From assembly GCA_033220425.1 (NCBI GenBank), contig CM065651.1:2976001-3040000 (forward strand): 64,000 bases of DNA, in the 5' to 3' direction. The position numbers and the translations under genes were made by a program. The notes under the pieces are model-generated. The model made no database searches. It was not told the DNA's origin and saw only the letters and a list, made by a program, of their open reading frames with translations. Positions 13,701 through 24,072 of the stretch are shown here, in pieces. The stretch comes from Lepraria neglecta (taxonomy: Eukaryota > Ascomycota > Lecanoromycetes > Lecanorales > Stereocaulaceae). How positions within the stretch are numbered: position 1 is the stretch's first letter; every line of letters begins with the position of its first letter.

Positions 13701-16485
13701 ATCTACTCTAAGAACAAGGAAGAATATATTAAGTATATATAGGACGTTATCGAATACCTATCGCAAGCGAAACTTCTCCTTAAACTAGAAAAGTGCGAAT
13801 TTTACAGGGACTCTATTAAGTTCCTAGGATTTATAGTTAGCACAAAAGGTATTAGTATAAGCCTAGAAAAGATCAAAGCTATAGCGGAATAGCCTATACT
13901 ATAGGACGTCAAAGCAGTACAAAGTTTCTTAGGATTTGCTAACTTTAATAGGAAGTTTATTAAAGGCTACTTAAAGAAAGTACTTCTACTTACAGATATT
14001 ACTAAGAAGGATATCGGATTTATATAGGGATAAGAATAATAAAGGTCGTTTAATACATTAAAAAAAGTATATACAGATCTACTAGTACTCTATACCTTTC
14101 AAGCTAACGAACCGGCTCGTATTAAAATAGATACCTCGGATCTTATAATAGGAGCGTGCCTTTATTAAATAAAGGACCAAAAGTAGTATCTAGTTACCTA
14201 CTTTTTACGAAAGATATTAGTAGTAGAATAAAACTATAATATATACGATAAAGAACTACTTGCTATAGTATATATACTTTAAAATTAGAGAGTATACGTA
14301 GAAAGCTACTCGGACTTAACTATCTTTACGGATTATAAGAATCTTCTTAATTTTATAATAATAAAAGAGTTAAATAGAAGACAAGTTAGATAGTTAGAAC
14401 TACTCGGATAATATAAGTTCAAGATAACCTATACCCTAGGGAAAGATAATAGTCGAGTAGATACGCTTAGTAGGCGATCGGACTATATAGAAGGAAAGAA
14501 CGTCACGGAACGACCAATCCTAAAACGAGAAGCCGATAGATTATTGGTACTACATTAGGTATTAGTAATGACCCTTTATATATTAGGATCTAATATAACT
14601 AACAAGATCGTAAAGGCCTACGATAACGATATATTCGCAATAGAGCTATAACGGGATTAACTAGATTTAGTATTACTTAAATATTAGGATAAAACTTACT
14701 TGCCTGATATATACGTTAAAGAAGTAATTAGGGATTACTACGATAACCCTTTATAAGGTCACCCTAGAGTATCTAAGACTTTAGAACTCCTAGGACGAGG
14801 ATACGCAGCGCCGAAACTTCGAACTCGCGTTAAATAATATATCAAAGAATATATACAGTGTCAGCAAAATAAAGCGGCACGATACGCCAAATACGGGCAA
14901 ATTCAATTTGCGCCTATACTAGAGTCACTATAGGATAGTATTATAATGGACTTTATAGTTAAACTACTACCTTTAAAAGATCTAGCCACGCAGGATACCT
15001 TCGACTTAATAATAGTTATTATAGATAAACTTACTAAGTATATAATTATAATACCATTTAAAGAGACGTATAAGGCAGATTAGTTAGCCTTTATACTACT
15101 CGATAAGCTAATAAGGGATCACGGTATACCTAAGTCGATAATATCCGATAGAGACAAGTTGTTTACTTCTAACTATTAGAGGACGCTAATTATAGTAATT
15201 GGAACTAAACTTCGGATATCAACTATATACTATCTATAGACTAATAGATAAACGGAACGTGCAAACTAGACGATAGAAGTATACCTAAGATATTATATAA
15301 ACTAGAAATAAGATAATTAGGTTTTACTACTTCTAATAGTATAACTAGTATATAACGACAAGAGGTTAGATATAATAGGCCTGATACTATTCTTTACTAA
15401 CTACGGGAAGGATATAAATATATTTCTATAACCTAGGGACGGACCTAATATAGAAAAAGCCTTAGTTAAGGTAGAAGAGCTAAAAAGCCTATATAAGGAT
15501 ATATAAGCGATAATAGAGAGCTTAAATAATAGGTTAAAGGAATACGTTAATAGTAGAAGAAAGAATATTCCTCAGCTTAAAGAAGGGGATAAAGTATACC
15601 TCCTAATAAAAAATATAAAGATAACGAGACTAAGTAAGAAACTGGATTATATTAAGGTCGGACTATTCTTGATTAAGAAGGTAAAGGGGGCTGTTAACTA
15701 TAAACTCGAGCTTCCGCCTGACGCCAAAGTATATCCGGTATTCTATATCTTACTTCTAGAGCTAGCAGACTCTAATATACTACTCTAAGAGACGTTTTAT
15801 TATAACGTTAAGGAAGAAATAGAGTATAAGGTCGAGAGGATCCTAGATAGAAGAAATTAGTTCTATCTAGTTAAATAGAAAGGGTACGACGAAATAGAAA
15901 GTACCTAGGAACCTCTTAGGAACCTTGCGGGGAATTGTAGGGAATATCTACAAGAGTTCTATTAGAGAGAAGAGAAGACTAGTCGAAGCTCTTAGGGACT
16001 TCGGGCCCGTCGGGGAGATCGAAGCGCTTGGACGAGACGTTGAATATAAGGGTACTAGGAGAAGCTAATACTTGCTCCTTCTTAAGCTCCTTAATATTTT
16101 AAAGTTCGCGCTTAACTACCTTATCTTTTTCTTTCTTAATAGAGTTCAGCTATACTTAAAGGCGCACTAGCTTCGAGAGTATCTCGGTTACCTTAGTACG
16201 AAGTTCGTTACGACGGGCTTCGATATAACGCATTTCCTTAAGCGACACTACTAGATTATACTTTCGACCATTAGCGATACAGCTCGAATATCGGTCGGAT
16301 TCGCTACCGACTAAATACTCCCTCCTAGTCTAAGTATAGTAAGTATACGGACGTATCACGAATTTCTTAAGTCTATCAGCAAGCTCGTTACAACGAACTT
16401 TCGGGTCCTTTAATCGATAAGTACGGCGGGGCGGTATAAAGAATGGATAGTTTCTCGGGACGAGAAATCTGGAGGGGGGACCTAG

Positions 16486-16895
16486 TATTAGAACCGATGG
16501 TTCTGACAGGACTATCCTATAGGACGCATCGCTATAGATAGGACTAGCAGCTCAAGCGATAAGCGACGGATCGCAACTATAACTGTTCGTTCATTAGTAA
16601 TAAGCGATAGATCGTAGCTGCGACCATAAGTTCATGAATTACTTGGCAGGATTTCTTATATCTATATATACGGGGCTTTGCCTACTATTTGGAATAGCGT
16701 ATTCAACTTGGTTAATCTTCCTGGTACTCCTTGCACTATACTTTACTAGTTATCAATATAGAACGTATTAACTACCTATCTATATCGAAGACTGCTATTC
16801 TACCTGAGTAACTCCTCTCCTACAGAAGCATAAGACATACGCAACCCCTGGCGGCTATCGCACCGTTAGGTATACAACCGCCGTAGGTCGTAATA
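16486..16895 (+). repeat. 3' LTR of Gypsy-D (410 bp)
   Basis: TATTAGAACC ... GGTCGTAATA after the purine tract ggagggggga, followed by ATCGG. Its terminal TG and CA have become TA, as RIP does. Confidence 0.92.
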
Positions 16896-19800
16896 ATCGG
16901 TTAGGCAAGTAGTACTGCCACTAAGATAGTACAAATACCGCCGGAGTATAGCGAGTACTCTAACGTCTTTTCGGATAGTAGTACTATAGGGTTACTAGAG
17001 TACGGACCTATAGATTACGCTATCGACCTTATAGACGAGTGATAGCTACCCTACGGTCCTATCTATAACCTGAACAAGGTAGAGCTTAAGACCTTACGAG
17101 GCTATATTAAGAGTAACCTTGCTAACGGCTTTATATAGCTATCTATATTGCCAGTAGGGTTACTAATCCTCTTTATACAAAAGCCCGGTAGAGGTCTATA
17201 CCTCTATATAGACTATCGAGGACTGAATATAATTATAATTAAGAATTAGTACCCTCTTCCCCTCGTCGGAGAATCTATTAATCGCCTAGCTATAGCTAAG
17301 AGGTATACTTAATTAGATCTAACTACTATATATTACCGCCTTTATATTAAGAAGGGTAATAAGTAGAAGACTACGTTTAGAATATATTATAGGTACTTCG
17401 AGTACTAAGTCTTGCTATTTAGGCTTATAAATACCCCTATAACGTTCTAAGCGTATATTAATTAAGTATTAGCCGAAAAGCTAGATATCTTCTATATTAT
17501 TTACCTTAATAATATTCTTATTTATACGTAAGATATTAGTACTAAGTATATCGAGGCTATAAAGTAGGTTCTAGACAAATTAAGATAGTATAGCCTATTT
17601 ATTAATCTTTAGAAGTATCGTTTCGGTATAGATAAGGTATACTTCCTAGGCTATATTATCGCCCCTATAGGGGTGAATATAGAGGAAGACCGTATCTAGT
17701 TAGTTAAGAACTGGCCAGAACTAAAATCTATTCGAGAGATTCAGGTCTTCGTAGGCTTTGCGAATTTCTATTATAGGTTTATTAAGGGGTTTAGTTATAT
17801 TATAGCTCCTCTAATAGAGTTAATAAAGATATTACTACCTAAAAGAGATATAGACTTATACGCCTAAGTAGTCTCTAATATATAGAGAAGTATAGATATT
17901 ATATTTAGAGGTATAGTATAGAGGGATATAAATATTGTATCTAAAGGTACTCTAGATATAGACTTGTACACCCGAGTAGTCCTTAAAGGTATAGACTCGT
18001 ATACCTAAGTAGCTACTAAAGATATAGACTTATATACCTAAGTAGTCTTTAACGTGTAGAGGGATATAATTACTATATCTAGAGGTACTAAGATAAACGA
18101 AAAGAGCTCTAAGAGTCTATTTATTCTTATACCTAAGGTAAAGAAGGCCTTTAAAGATTTAAAGATAGCTTTTACTACCGTACCGGTACTAAGGTACTTT
18201 AACCTAGAACTACTAATATAGGTAGAGACTAATATATCGGGCTATACTATTAGTAGTATCCTGAGTCAGTTATATAGCGAAGTTTAGTACCTAGTAGTAT
18301 ACTACTTATATAAATAAATTCCGGTAGAGACCCGGTACGACACGTATAATAAAGAACTATTAGCTATTATCGAGTTATTTAAATACTAGTACTACTACTA
18401 TAAGGGTAGCAGGTATAAGACTCAGGTCTTAATAGATTATTATAATCTTAAGAGATTTATAAGTACTATACGACTAAATAGTTATTAGATTTATTAGGCA
18501 CAAGAACTAAGTCGCTATAACTTTACTATCGAATATCGTTAGGGGAAATATAATCCCGCGGACCTACTAAGTTAGATCCCTGACTACGAGTAGGATAATA
18601 GTATTACTAAATAAGAGAACTATTATCTACTTAATAAGCTAAAGTATACCCTATAAGGGTTCTATACTATAGGGCGGTCTACTTTTATAGTAGGCTACTT
18701 TTAGATACTTATTACTAGTACTAACAGGGTACCCGGTATATATAGATAGTAGGCCTAAATACAAGCTACTATTATAATCGAAGACCCTACGGGTAACTCT
18801 ATTAAAAATTAGTCTTTTAATAATTAACTTGAAGAGTTAACTCTCAAGGATAATTACGCGAGGAATATTATAGAATAATTAAAGAAATCTATAATTAACT
18901 CTCTAAGCGGCCTAAGTAGCTAACCCTATAGTCTCGCTAGAGGTAGACTATACTATAAGGGACGAATATATATTCCTAAGGTATTACGAGACGTCGTTAT
19001 AGAACGCTATTATAATAGTCCGCTAGTAGGCTATTTCGGTACTAAGAAGACTTAAGTACTTATTTAACGTAAGTACTTCTAGCCGAAGCTTGCCAAGGAT
19101 ATAAGCGAATACGTTACTATATACTCTATATATACTATAACCAAGTTATTAAGGTATAAACCGTATAGTAAGTTAATACCCTTACTAGTCCCTACTTATA
19201 AGTAGAAGGATATATTATTAGACTTTATAACTAGGCTACCCCTATCGAAAGATTAGCGTAGGTATATATATAACTCGATCCTTATAATCGTAGACTGTCT
19301 TATAAAGATATTATATTATATAGTAGTAGATAAGATACTCGACGCTAAGTAGTTCGCCTAGGTACTAATTAAGAACCTAGTTCGCTATTATAGATTACCG
19401 GACTCTATAGTAACGGACCGTAGGTTACTATTCACCTCTTAGTTCTAGTCTAGCCTTATATATTTCCTAGGGGTAAGATATCGCCTCTCGATAGCTTTTT
19501 ACCCTTAGACTAATAGCTAGACTAAGTAACAGAATAGTACTATAGAATAATACTTATAAGCGTTCGTCTGCTGGGAGTAGGATAACTAGGTATAGTAGTT
19601 ACCTATAGTAGAGTTTGCTTATAATAATATAAAGAACTCTACTACTAGTATATTACTATTCGAGGCTAACCTTGGCTATAGTCTAAGGATATCTTAGGAC
19701 GAGGAAATCGATCCGAAATCTTATTCTTATACTATAGTTAATAATATAAAATACTTATTTATACTAATAGACGTATATAAGGATACTATCTTAGCTATAT

Positions 19801-20720
19801 AGTAATTATAAGTAGAGTTCGCTAATAGATATTAGAAGTTACGAGACTATAAAGTCGATGACTATATTTAGTTAAATACTAAGTATATAAAGATAAAGCG
19901 AAATAGGAAGCTAGAGTTTAAGAAATTCGGTCTATTCCTTATTATAGATATTATTAGCTTATAGTTATACTAACTAAAGCTACTAGATAGCTGGCGAATT
20001 TATAATATATTCTATATATCCTTACTAGAAAAGGACTCTTTAAAGTAGGGGGAGATAAGCTAAAGTCTAGAGGATATAGAATTCGACGAGGGTAATATAC
20101 AGGACTATATTATCGCTGGCGTTATAGATAGTATAATTTTTAAACCCGGTAAGGATAGTAAGGTAGGAGGCCTATACTATTAAATCTATTAGGAAGGTTA
20201 TCCTAATTTAGAGGATACTTAGGAACCCTTTAAGGGGGTCTCTTATCTACAGAAGCTATTAGGAAAGTTTTATAAGGAATACCCTAATAGGTCTATAGTA
20301 GAATCGGTAGCCGCCGGAAGGAGGCTATAATAACGTATTCTAAAGAGACCTACGTCTACGAATAAGGGTAAGAGTAGAAGAAAGCGTTAATATCCGTAGC
20401 GATACTATAACCGATAGTACTCTTTTATCTATTTTCCTACCTACTAGGGAGGTTTTTATAGTTTTAATAAGACTAAGGCGTTATATAAGACGGAAGGATT
20501 GAAGTTCGAAAGATATCGATCTAACTAATCGACTCGGACTTCGAGTCGGATCTCGTCTGCTCGGTAGTTATCTAATAATTACTAGTATATTAGTATAATA
20601 TCTATATAATAGGGTACCGGCGTACTATAAAGCTGCTCCGGTAGGGGTAGCTAATTGCTATTATTCTTCTTCCTACGCTTACTACCTTACAGGAGCTTGT
20701 CTTAGAAAAGAGAGGATAAT

Positions 20721-20946
20721 TATAAGGGCCGACTATGGAGATACTAGACTAGGTTCGGGAGACTATCCCTCTGGTGCGGCTATGCGACAGCGTAAGTCGT
20801 ATAGTGGATCGGCTTGATATAAGGGTGCAATCTCCCTCGATAAATGTGTTGTCCCTGAGGACTCCTACCTGAGTTCCTCAGGATTCAGTCTATCTAGTAG
20901 TAAATCCACCAGTTGCATCAGTCACGTATACCTAGACCCCGTTACA
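20721..20946 (+). repeat. 3' LTR of Gypsy-C (226 bp)
   Basis: Begins TATAAGGGCCGACTATGG after a purine-rich tract (aaaagagaggataat) and ends CCCCGTTACA. Followed directly by target copy GAAAC and then pogo-A sequence. Confidence 0.9.
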
Positions 20947-20951
20947 GAAAC

Positions 20952-21156
20952 AAACAGACATCTAGGGGCTACAGCGTATATATTAAATATGGCGGATATA
21001 TAGCCAATAGGATCCTATAGGTATCGCAGTAGTCGATAAACTTCATACTAATGTATAATCTATGGCCATCTAGAATTAGGAGCCTCTAAGATCTTTACGC
21101 CTTGGCTTTTGTTTCGCGGTCGAATATTTACGTCAGCCATTAATATCCAAGCTTAT
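20952..21156 (-). mobile_element. pogo-A, middle transposase piece
   Basis: The minus strand encodes remains of the catalytic core of a Fot1-type transposase: FDRETKAKA, then LLILDGH, FIDYCDTYRILLAI and PLDVCF, with stops and small frame changes. It lies between the right TA target of pogo-B and the GAAAC target of Gypsy-C. It links the N-terminal piece (23,745-23,003) to the C-terminal piece (8,029-7,845). Confidence 0.8.
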
Positions 21157-21158
21157 TA

Positions 21159-21206
21159 ACGTAATCTACCCCCAAACGAGACATACCCCCAAACGAGACA
21201 GCGCCC
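21159..21206 (+). repeat. Left terminal inverted repeat of pogo-B (48 bp)
   Basis: Structure: 8 bp, two tandem 17-bp copies, then GCGCCC. Exact reverse complement of 22,953-23,000. Confidence 0.93.
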
Positions 21207-21704
21207 ACCCCGAAATGCAACTAACGTATGAAATATCAACAAATTTCCATAGAATTAAGCTATTTATAACTAGAAATCAAGCTACACGTATCGGACATAC
21301 CCTGGCATTATACTCCAGCGAGCTATATATACTATATCTTAGTAGCGCGCGGCCAGAAGCTTACGCAGTAACTCCGCTCAAAACAGCTTTATCAGCTACT
21401 TAAGCTCTTTTAACTCGATCTTGTCCTTCCTCCGCAGTTAGAACCCCCCTACTAGCTATATATAAGCGAGGAGTTTCTCGCTTGCGCTTTTAACGCGCGC
21501 TTATAGCCTATAGATCCTTGATTTCGCTGGCTAAAAGGGCAGCGTTATATATAGCCATTTAACACCCTTTGACCACCCGCTTCAGTACCTTTTCCGTCAG
21601 ACTTGGGGGGCTTTTTAAACATCGTTTCAGTAACTCCTTAATTATAGTATATTCCTGAGCCAATTAAGCCGCGGTATAGGGTGTTTTGGGGGTTTGGCGG
21701 GCTG

Positions 21705-22919
21705 CTATAGCCGTCTCCGATGCAGGGGGGTAGGCGTTCGTAGCCTGAACTGGAGACGCGATAGGACTCGCTCAGGATTATGTGGCACTAGTCCAGCTGT
21801 AGCAAATCCGCTGTAGATATTCAATGAACTTAGGGCTACTGCGCGGGCAGGTTTAAAAGCCTCTAAGAAGTCAAGCTTGTCGATATAATTGCGTCCAAGC
21901 TGCATATAGATTTCCACCTGATATCTATACGCGCGTTTCAGCGGCGAAAAGCAGCCGATATCCAATAGCTACAGCAGATATGACGAATGCGGTAGCATAC
22001 ACAAGGTTATAATCGCGTTGTCCAGGTAGAATCGATCGAATTCAGGGGTCGCGTGACTTCTATGGCCGTCCAAGATTAGGAGTCGATACTGCCCAATCGT
22101 ACGGGCCTTTGTGTATTCATTGAATACGGTCTGGAGCCAAATCAGGCCAATTTTATCGGTAGTCCACCCATTGTCACTAACAGCAATCGTCTACTGCGGT
22201 GGCAGGGCCTTATACCACGCGGCCTGATGCATTTTGCCCGCGAAAATGATCATAGGGGGCAGGGCCCAGCCATTGGCGTTAATAGCTTCCACGGCTGTCA
22301 CCCATTCTCGATTCCCCGGCTGTATAATTAATGCTTTTCCAGCTCTTTGTAACCCTGTTACCACCTTGGCGGTGCCTATAACCCCCATTTGGAACCCCGT
22401 TTCGTCGAAATTGTAGACGTCTTCGTCCGGGATACCATATTTCGCCCGTGTATTTTCTACGAGCCGAAACCAGTCACCTATGGCTTTAGGGTCCTCGCAC
22501 AAAGCCTGTTGGTAGTCGTACTTCCGTGTATATTTCGATTGGAGCTGCTTATAGCGATTGACGAATTTGCGGACCCAATTTTCGCCCACGGTAGGTGACG
22601 CGTTAGCGGGGGATCCAGCGCGCGCTGAAAGAAGAATATCAGCCATTTTGCGTACAGCAGAAATCCGGGGTGGAAATCCCCGTTCGCCCATAGATATAAT
22701 CTATTGGAAAAGAGCTTCTTCTTCCGTAGGGAGGAGCTTTCGATTTGCTATTCGGGATTGTTGATATATTGGCTACCCACGAAGACGCTTAGCTAAAGTT
22801 GAGCGAGGGACATCGTAGGTACGGGCTGCGGCGCGTATACTTGGGGAATCATTATTATGGATAGCTTCAATGGCTTCGGAGATTCTAGCTTCTTGATCGC
22901 CTTTATGGTTGGGGGGCAT
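21705..22919 (-). pseudogene. pogo/Fot1-type transposase of pogo-B, with in-frame stops
   Basis: The frame starts with ATG at 22,919 (MPPNHKGDQEARISEAIEAI) and shows an N-terminal psq-type helix-turn-helix (SIRAAARTYDVPRSTLAKRL), a CENP-B-type DNA-binding part (about GFPPRISAVRKMADIL to VGENWVRKFVNRY) and a DDE catalytic core. The core carries YNFDETGFQMGV (first Asp), LLILDGHRSHATPEF (second Asp) and, after CMLPHSSYLL, a LLDIGCFSPLK box (third Asp). About four stop codons (TAG/TAA) interrupt the frame, for example after KRLRG, after EALFQ, after KALPPQ and after SSYLL. All catalytic acids are still present. It reads on for about 400 codons to 21,705. A dead but recently active-looking copy; non-autonomous today unless complemented. 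Confidence 0.88.
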
Positions 22920-22952
22920 TTTCGAATTTTGTTGAAAAGACGCGTCGGTGTG

Positions 22953-23000
22953 GGGCGCTGTCTCGTTTGGGGGTATGTCTCGTTTGGGGGTAGATTACGT
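22953..23000 (-). repeat. Right terminal inverted repeat of pogo-B (48 bp)
   Basis: Exact reverse complement of the left repeat, followed by TA. Confidence 0.93.
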
Positions 23001-23002
23001 TA

Positions 23003-23745
23003 TTAGTCCAACCAGATGGCGATAAGGCGAAGAAACAGCTTTGCACGTTTAGATTGAAATCCTGAAGCTATGAATCCTAGATAAGGCCTGTAGTTGCTTA
23101 ATAGATAAGCTCTAGTAATAGAGCTGATCCATCCGCGCATATAGCTGCAATAGTTGTGATCCATTCGCGATTCCCATCCTGAATAAGTTGTTTGATCGAT
23201 CCTTCTTCATAACGCCTGCGGGAAAAAATTCGCTTCATCTTTGAAAGTATTCCCACTAAAAATCCTTTTTCATCCATATTGTATATATACTACGGCTCTA
23301 CCCTATACTGCTCGATTTTCTTCCTTAATAGCTCAAAATATAATGTATATTTAAATACCGAATCTACGCGAGAACGATTATAGTCTAGGCCCATTGTCTA
23401 TTTTGAAACCAGCTTAATATGGTAACGGTGTAGAAAGCGCGAAACCCATTCTTTTCCTATCTCTTTATAGTAGATTTCCTGCGCGAAATTCCAAATCATA
23501 TGTTTGCTAGGTGGTAGGCCGCGCGCGCATAAGCCATCGATATATTTTACTAAGGATTTTTCTTATTGGTTGTTGAGATTTCGTTAGTTTTGATATTGGG
23601 TATTGCGGGATCTAGTTTTGCCGCGATATCGTTTTGATAGGGTAGAACGGTCATATTCGAACTGCTTGGCTATCTTAGTGATATTAATGTGATCGTCTGG
23701 TGATAGGCTATCTATGAAGGCCAGGGCTGCATCTATCGAGCTCAT
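23003..23745 (-). pseudogene. pogo-A transposase, N-terminal piece
   Basis: From ATG at 23,745 the minus strand reads MSSIDAALAFIDSLSPDD, then a helix-turn-helix (ITKIAKQFEYDRSTLSKRYRG), a CENP-B-like part (KYIDGLCARGLPPSKHMI, GKEWVSRFLHRYHIKLVSK) and the start of the DDE core (YNMDEKGFLVGILSK, QDGNREWITTIAAICADG, ending SPSGWTN). Several stops interrupt it. It is cut at 23,002 by the TA insertion of pogo-B and resumes at 21,156. The element's own 5' terminal repeat should lie just right of 23,790, perhaps near 23,800-23,850, but its partner end is outside the window, so I cannot place it. Confidence 0.85.
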
Positions 23746-24072
23746 ATTGGTGGAGGTGTATACGGTGGAAGATATGGTGGAAAATGTCAAAATCGTGCAT
23801 CAGGTGGGGCCGTGCACCAGATGACGTAAGCCGGTAGCCGATAGGGCTGATCGATGGAAGTTGCCTGAAGGCAAGCAAGGTATGCCTGCAACAGAGCTAT
23901 CTAATTACCTTGGACCTCTTTTACAATGACACCTAGTTAAGATTTAGCTGGGATCGAGAGACTCTTTGAGTGACAACCACGATCAGATTACCTGCCGCGG
24001 TCTCCTGGGGTCTCTGAATTCTTCCCGTTGTATCTGACTCAACGTGGCTGCGGACCTCTGGCTCCTCTTTCA

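Larger units (their letters stand above)
10364..16895 (+). mobile_element. Ty3/Gypsy chromovirus fossil (Gypsy-D), complete ends
   Basis: Two LTRs of exactly 410 bp (10,364-10,773 and 16,486-16,895) are bracketed by a 5-bp duplication ATCGG (10,359-10,363 and 16,896-16,900). Inside, in order: gag with a zinc-knuckle-like C-x2-C region (about 11,000-11,700), protease/reverse transcriptase (RT about 13,240-13,960), RNase H, integrase (about 14,580-15,400) and a chromodomain (about 15,800-15,930), then a purine tract before the 3' LTR. Element length 6,532 bp. LTRs differ at roughly 25 sites, all transitions by eye. Structurally complete but broken throughout by RIP-type changes. Inserted into Gypsy-C. 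Confidence 0.92.
8030..20946 (+). mobile_element. Ty3/Gypsy fossil (Gypsy-C), complete ends, carrying a nested Gypsy
   Basis: Two LTRs of 226 bp (8,030-8,255 and 20,721-20,946) share boundaries and are bracketed by a perfect 5-bp duplication GAAAC (8,025-8,029 and 20,947-20,951). Gag-like sequence lies near 8,590-9,500; reverse transcriptase, RNase H and integrase remains follow the nested element (about 17,000-20,100). Without the nested copy and its target duplication the element would be about 6.4 kb. The family differs from Gypsy-A/B/D. LTR differences are about 20 transitions, so its apparent age is inflated by RIP. Broken throughout. It is inserted in pogo-A. Confidence 0.9.
1..21156. 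other. AT-rich, RIP-like transposon block
   Basis: The stretch is very rich in TpA and in TAG/TAA/TATA words, and poor in CpA, quite unlike the sequence right of about 23,800. The differences between the two LTRs of each Gypsy element here are almost all transitions. This is the pattern left by repeat-induced point mutation in Pezizomycotina. It is seen by eye; no RIP index was computed. No host gene is recognisable inside; short open frames belong to broken elements. Confidence 0.85.
21159..23000 (-). mobile_element. pogo-B, Fot1-like Tc1/mariner DNA transposon, 1,842 bp
   Basis: Perfect 48-bp terminal inverted repeats (21,159-21,206 and 22,953-23,000) are flanked by the target dinucleotide TA (21,157-21,158 and 23,001-23,002). 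Each terminal repeat contains two tandem copies of TACCCCCAAACGAGACA. One transposase frame runs on the minus strand. The element sits inside pogo-A, a different member of the same superfamily. Base composition is balanced, unlike the neighbouring Gypsy DNA, so it has seen less RIP or is younger. Confidence 0.93.

Noticed and set aside
1-20946. Possible functional retroelement genes in the Gypsy copies
   Set aside because: Every copy is broken throughout; only short frames survive, so they are listed as fossils.
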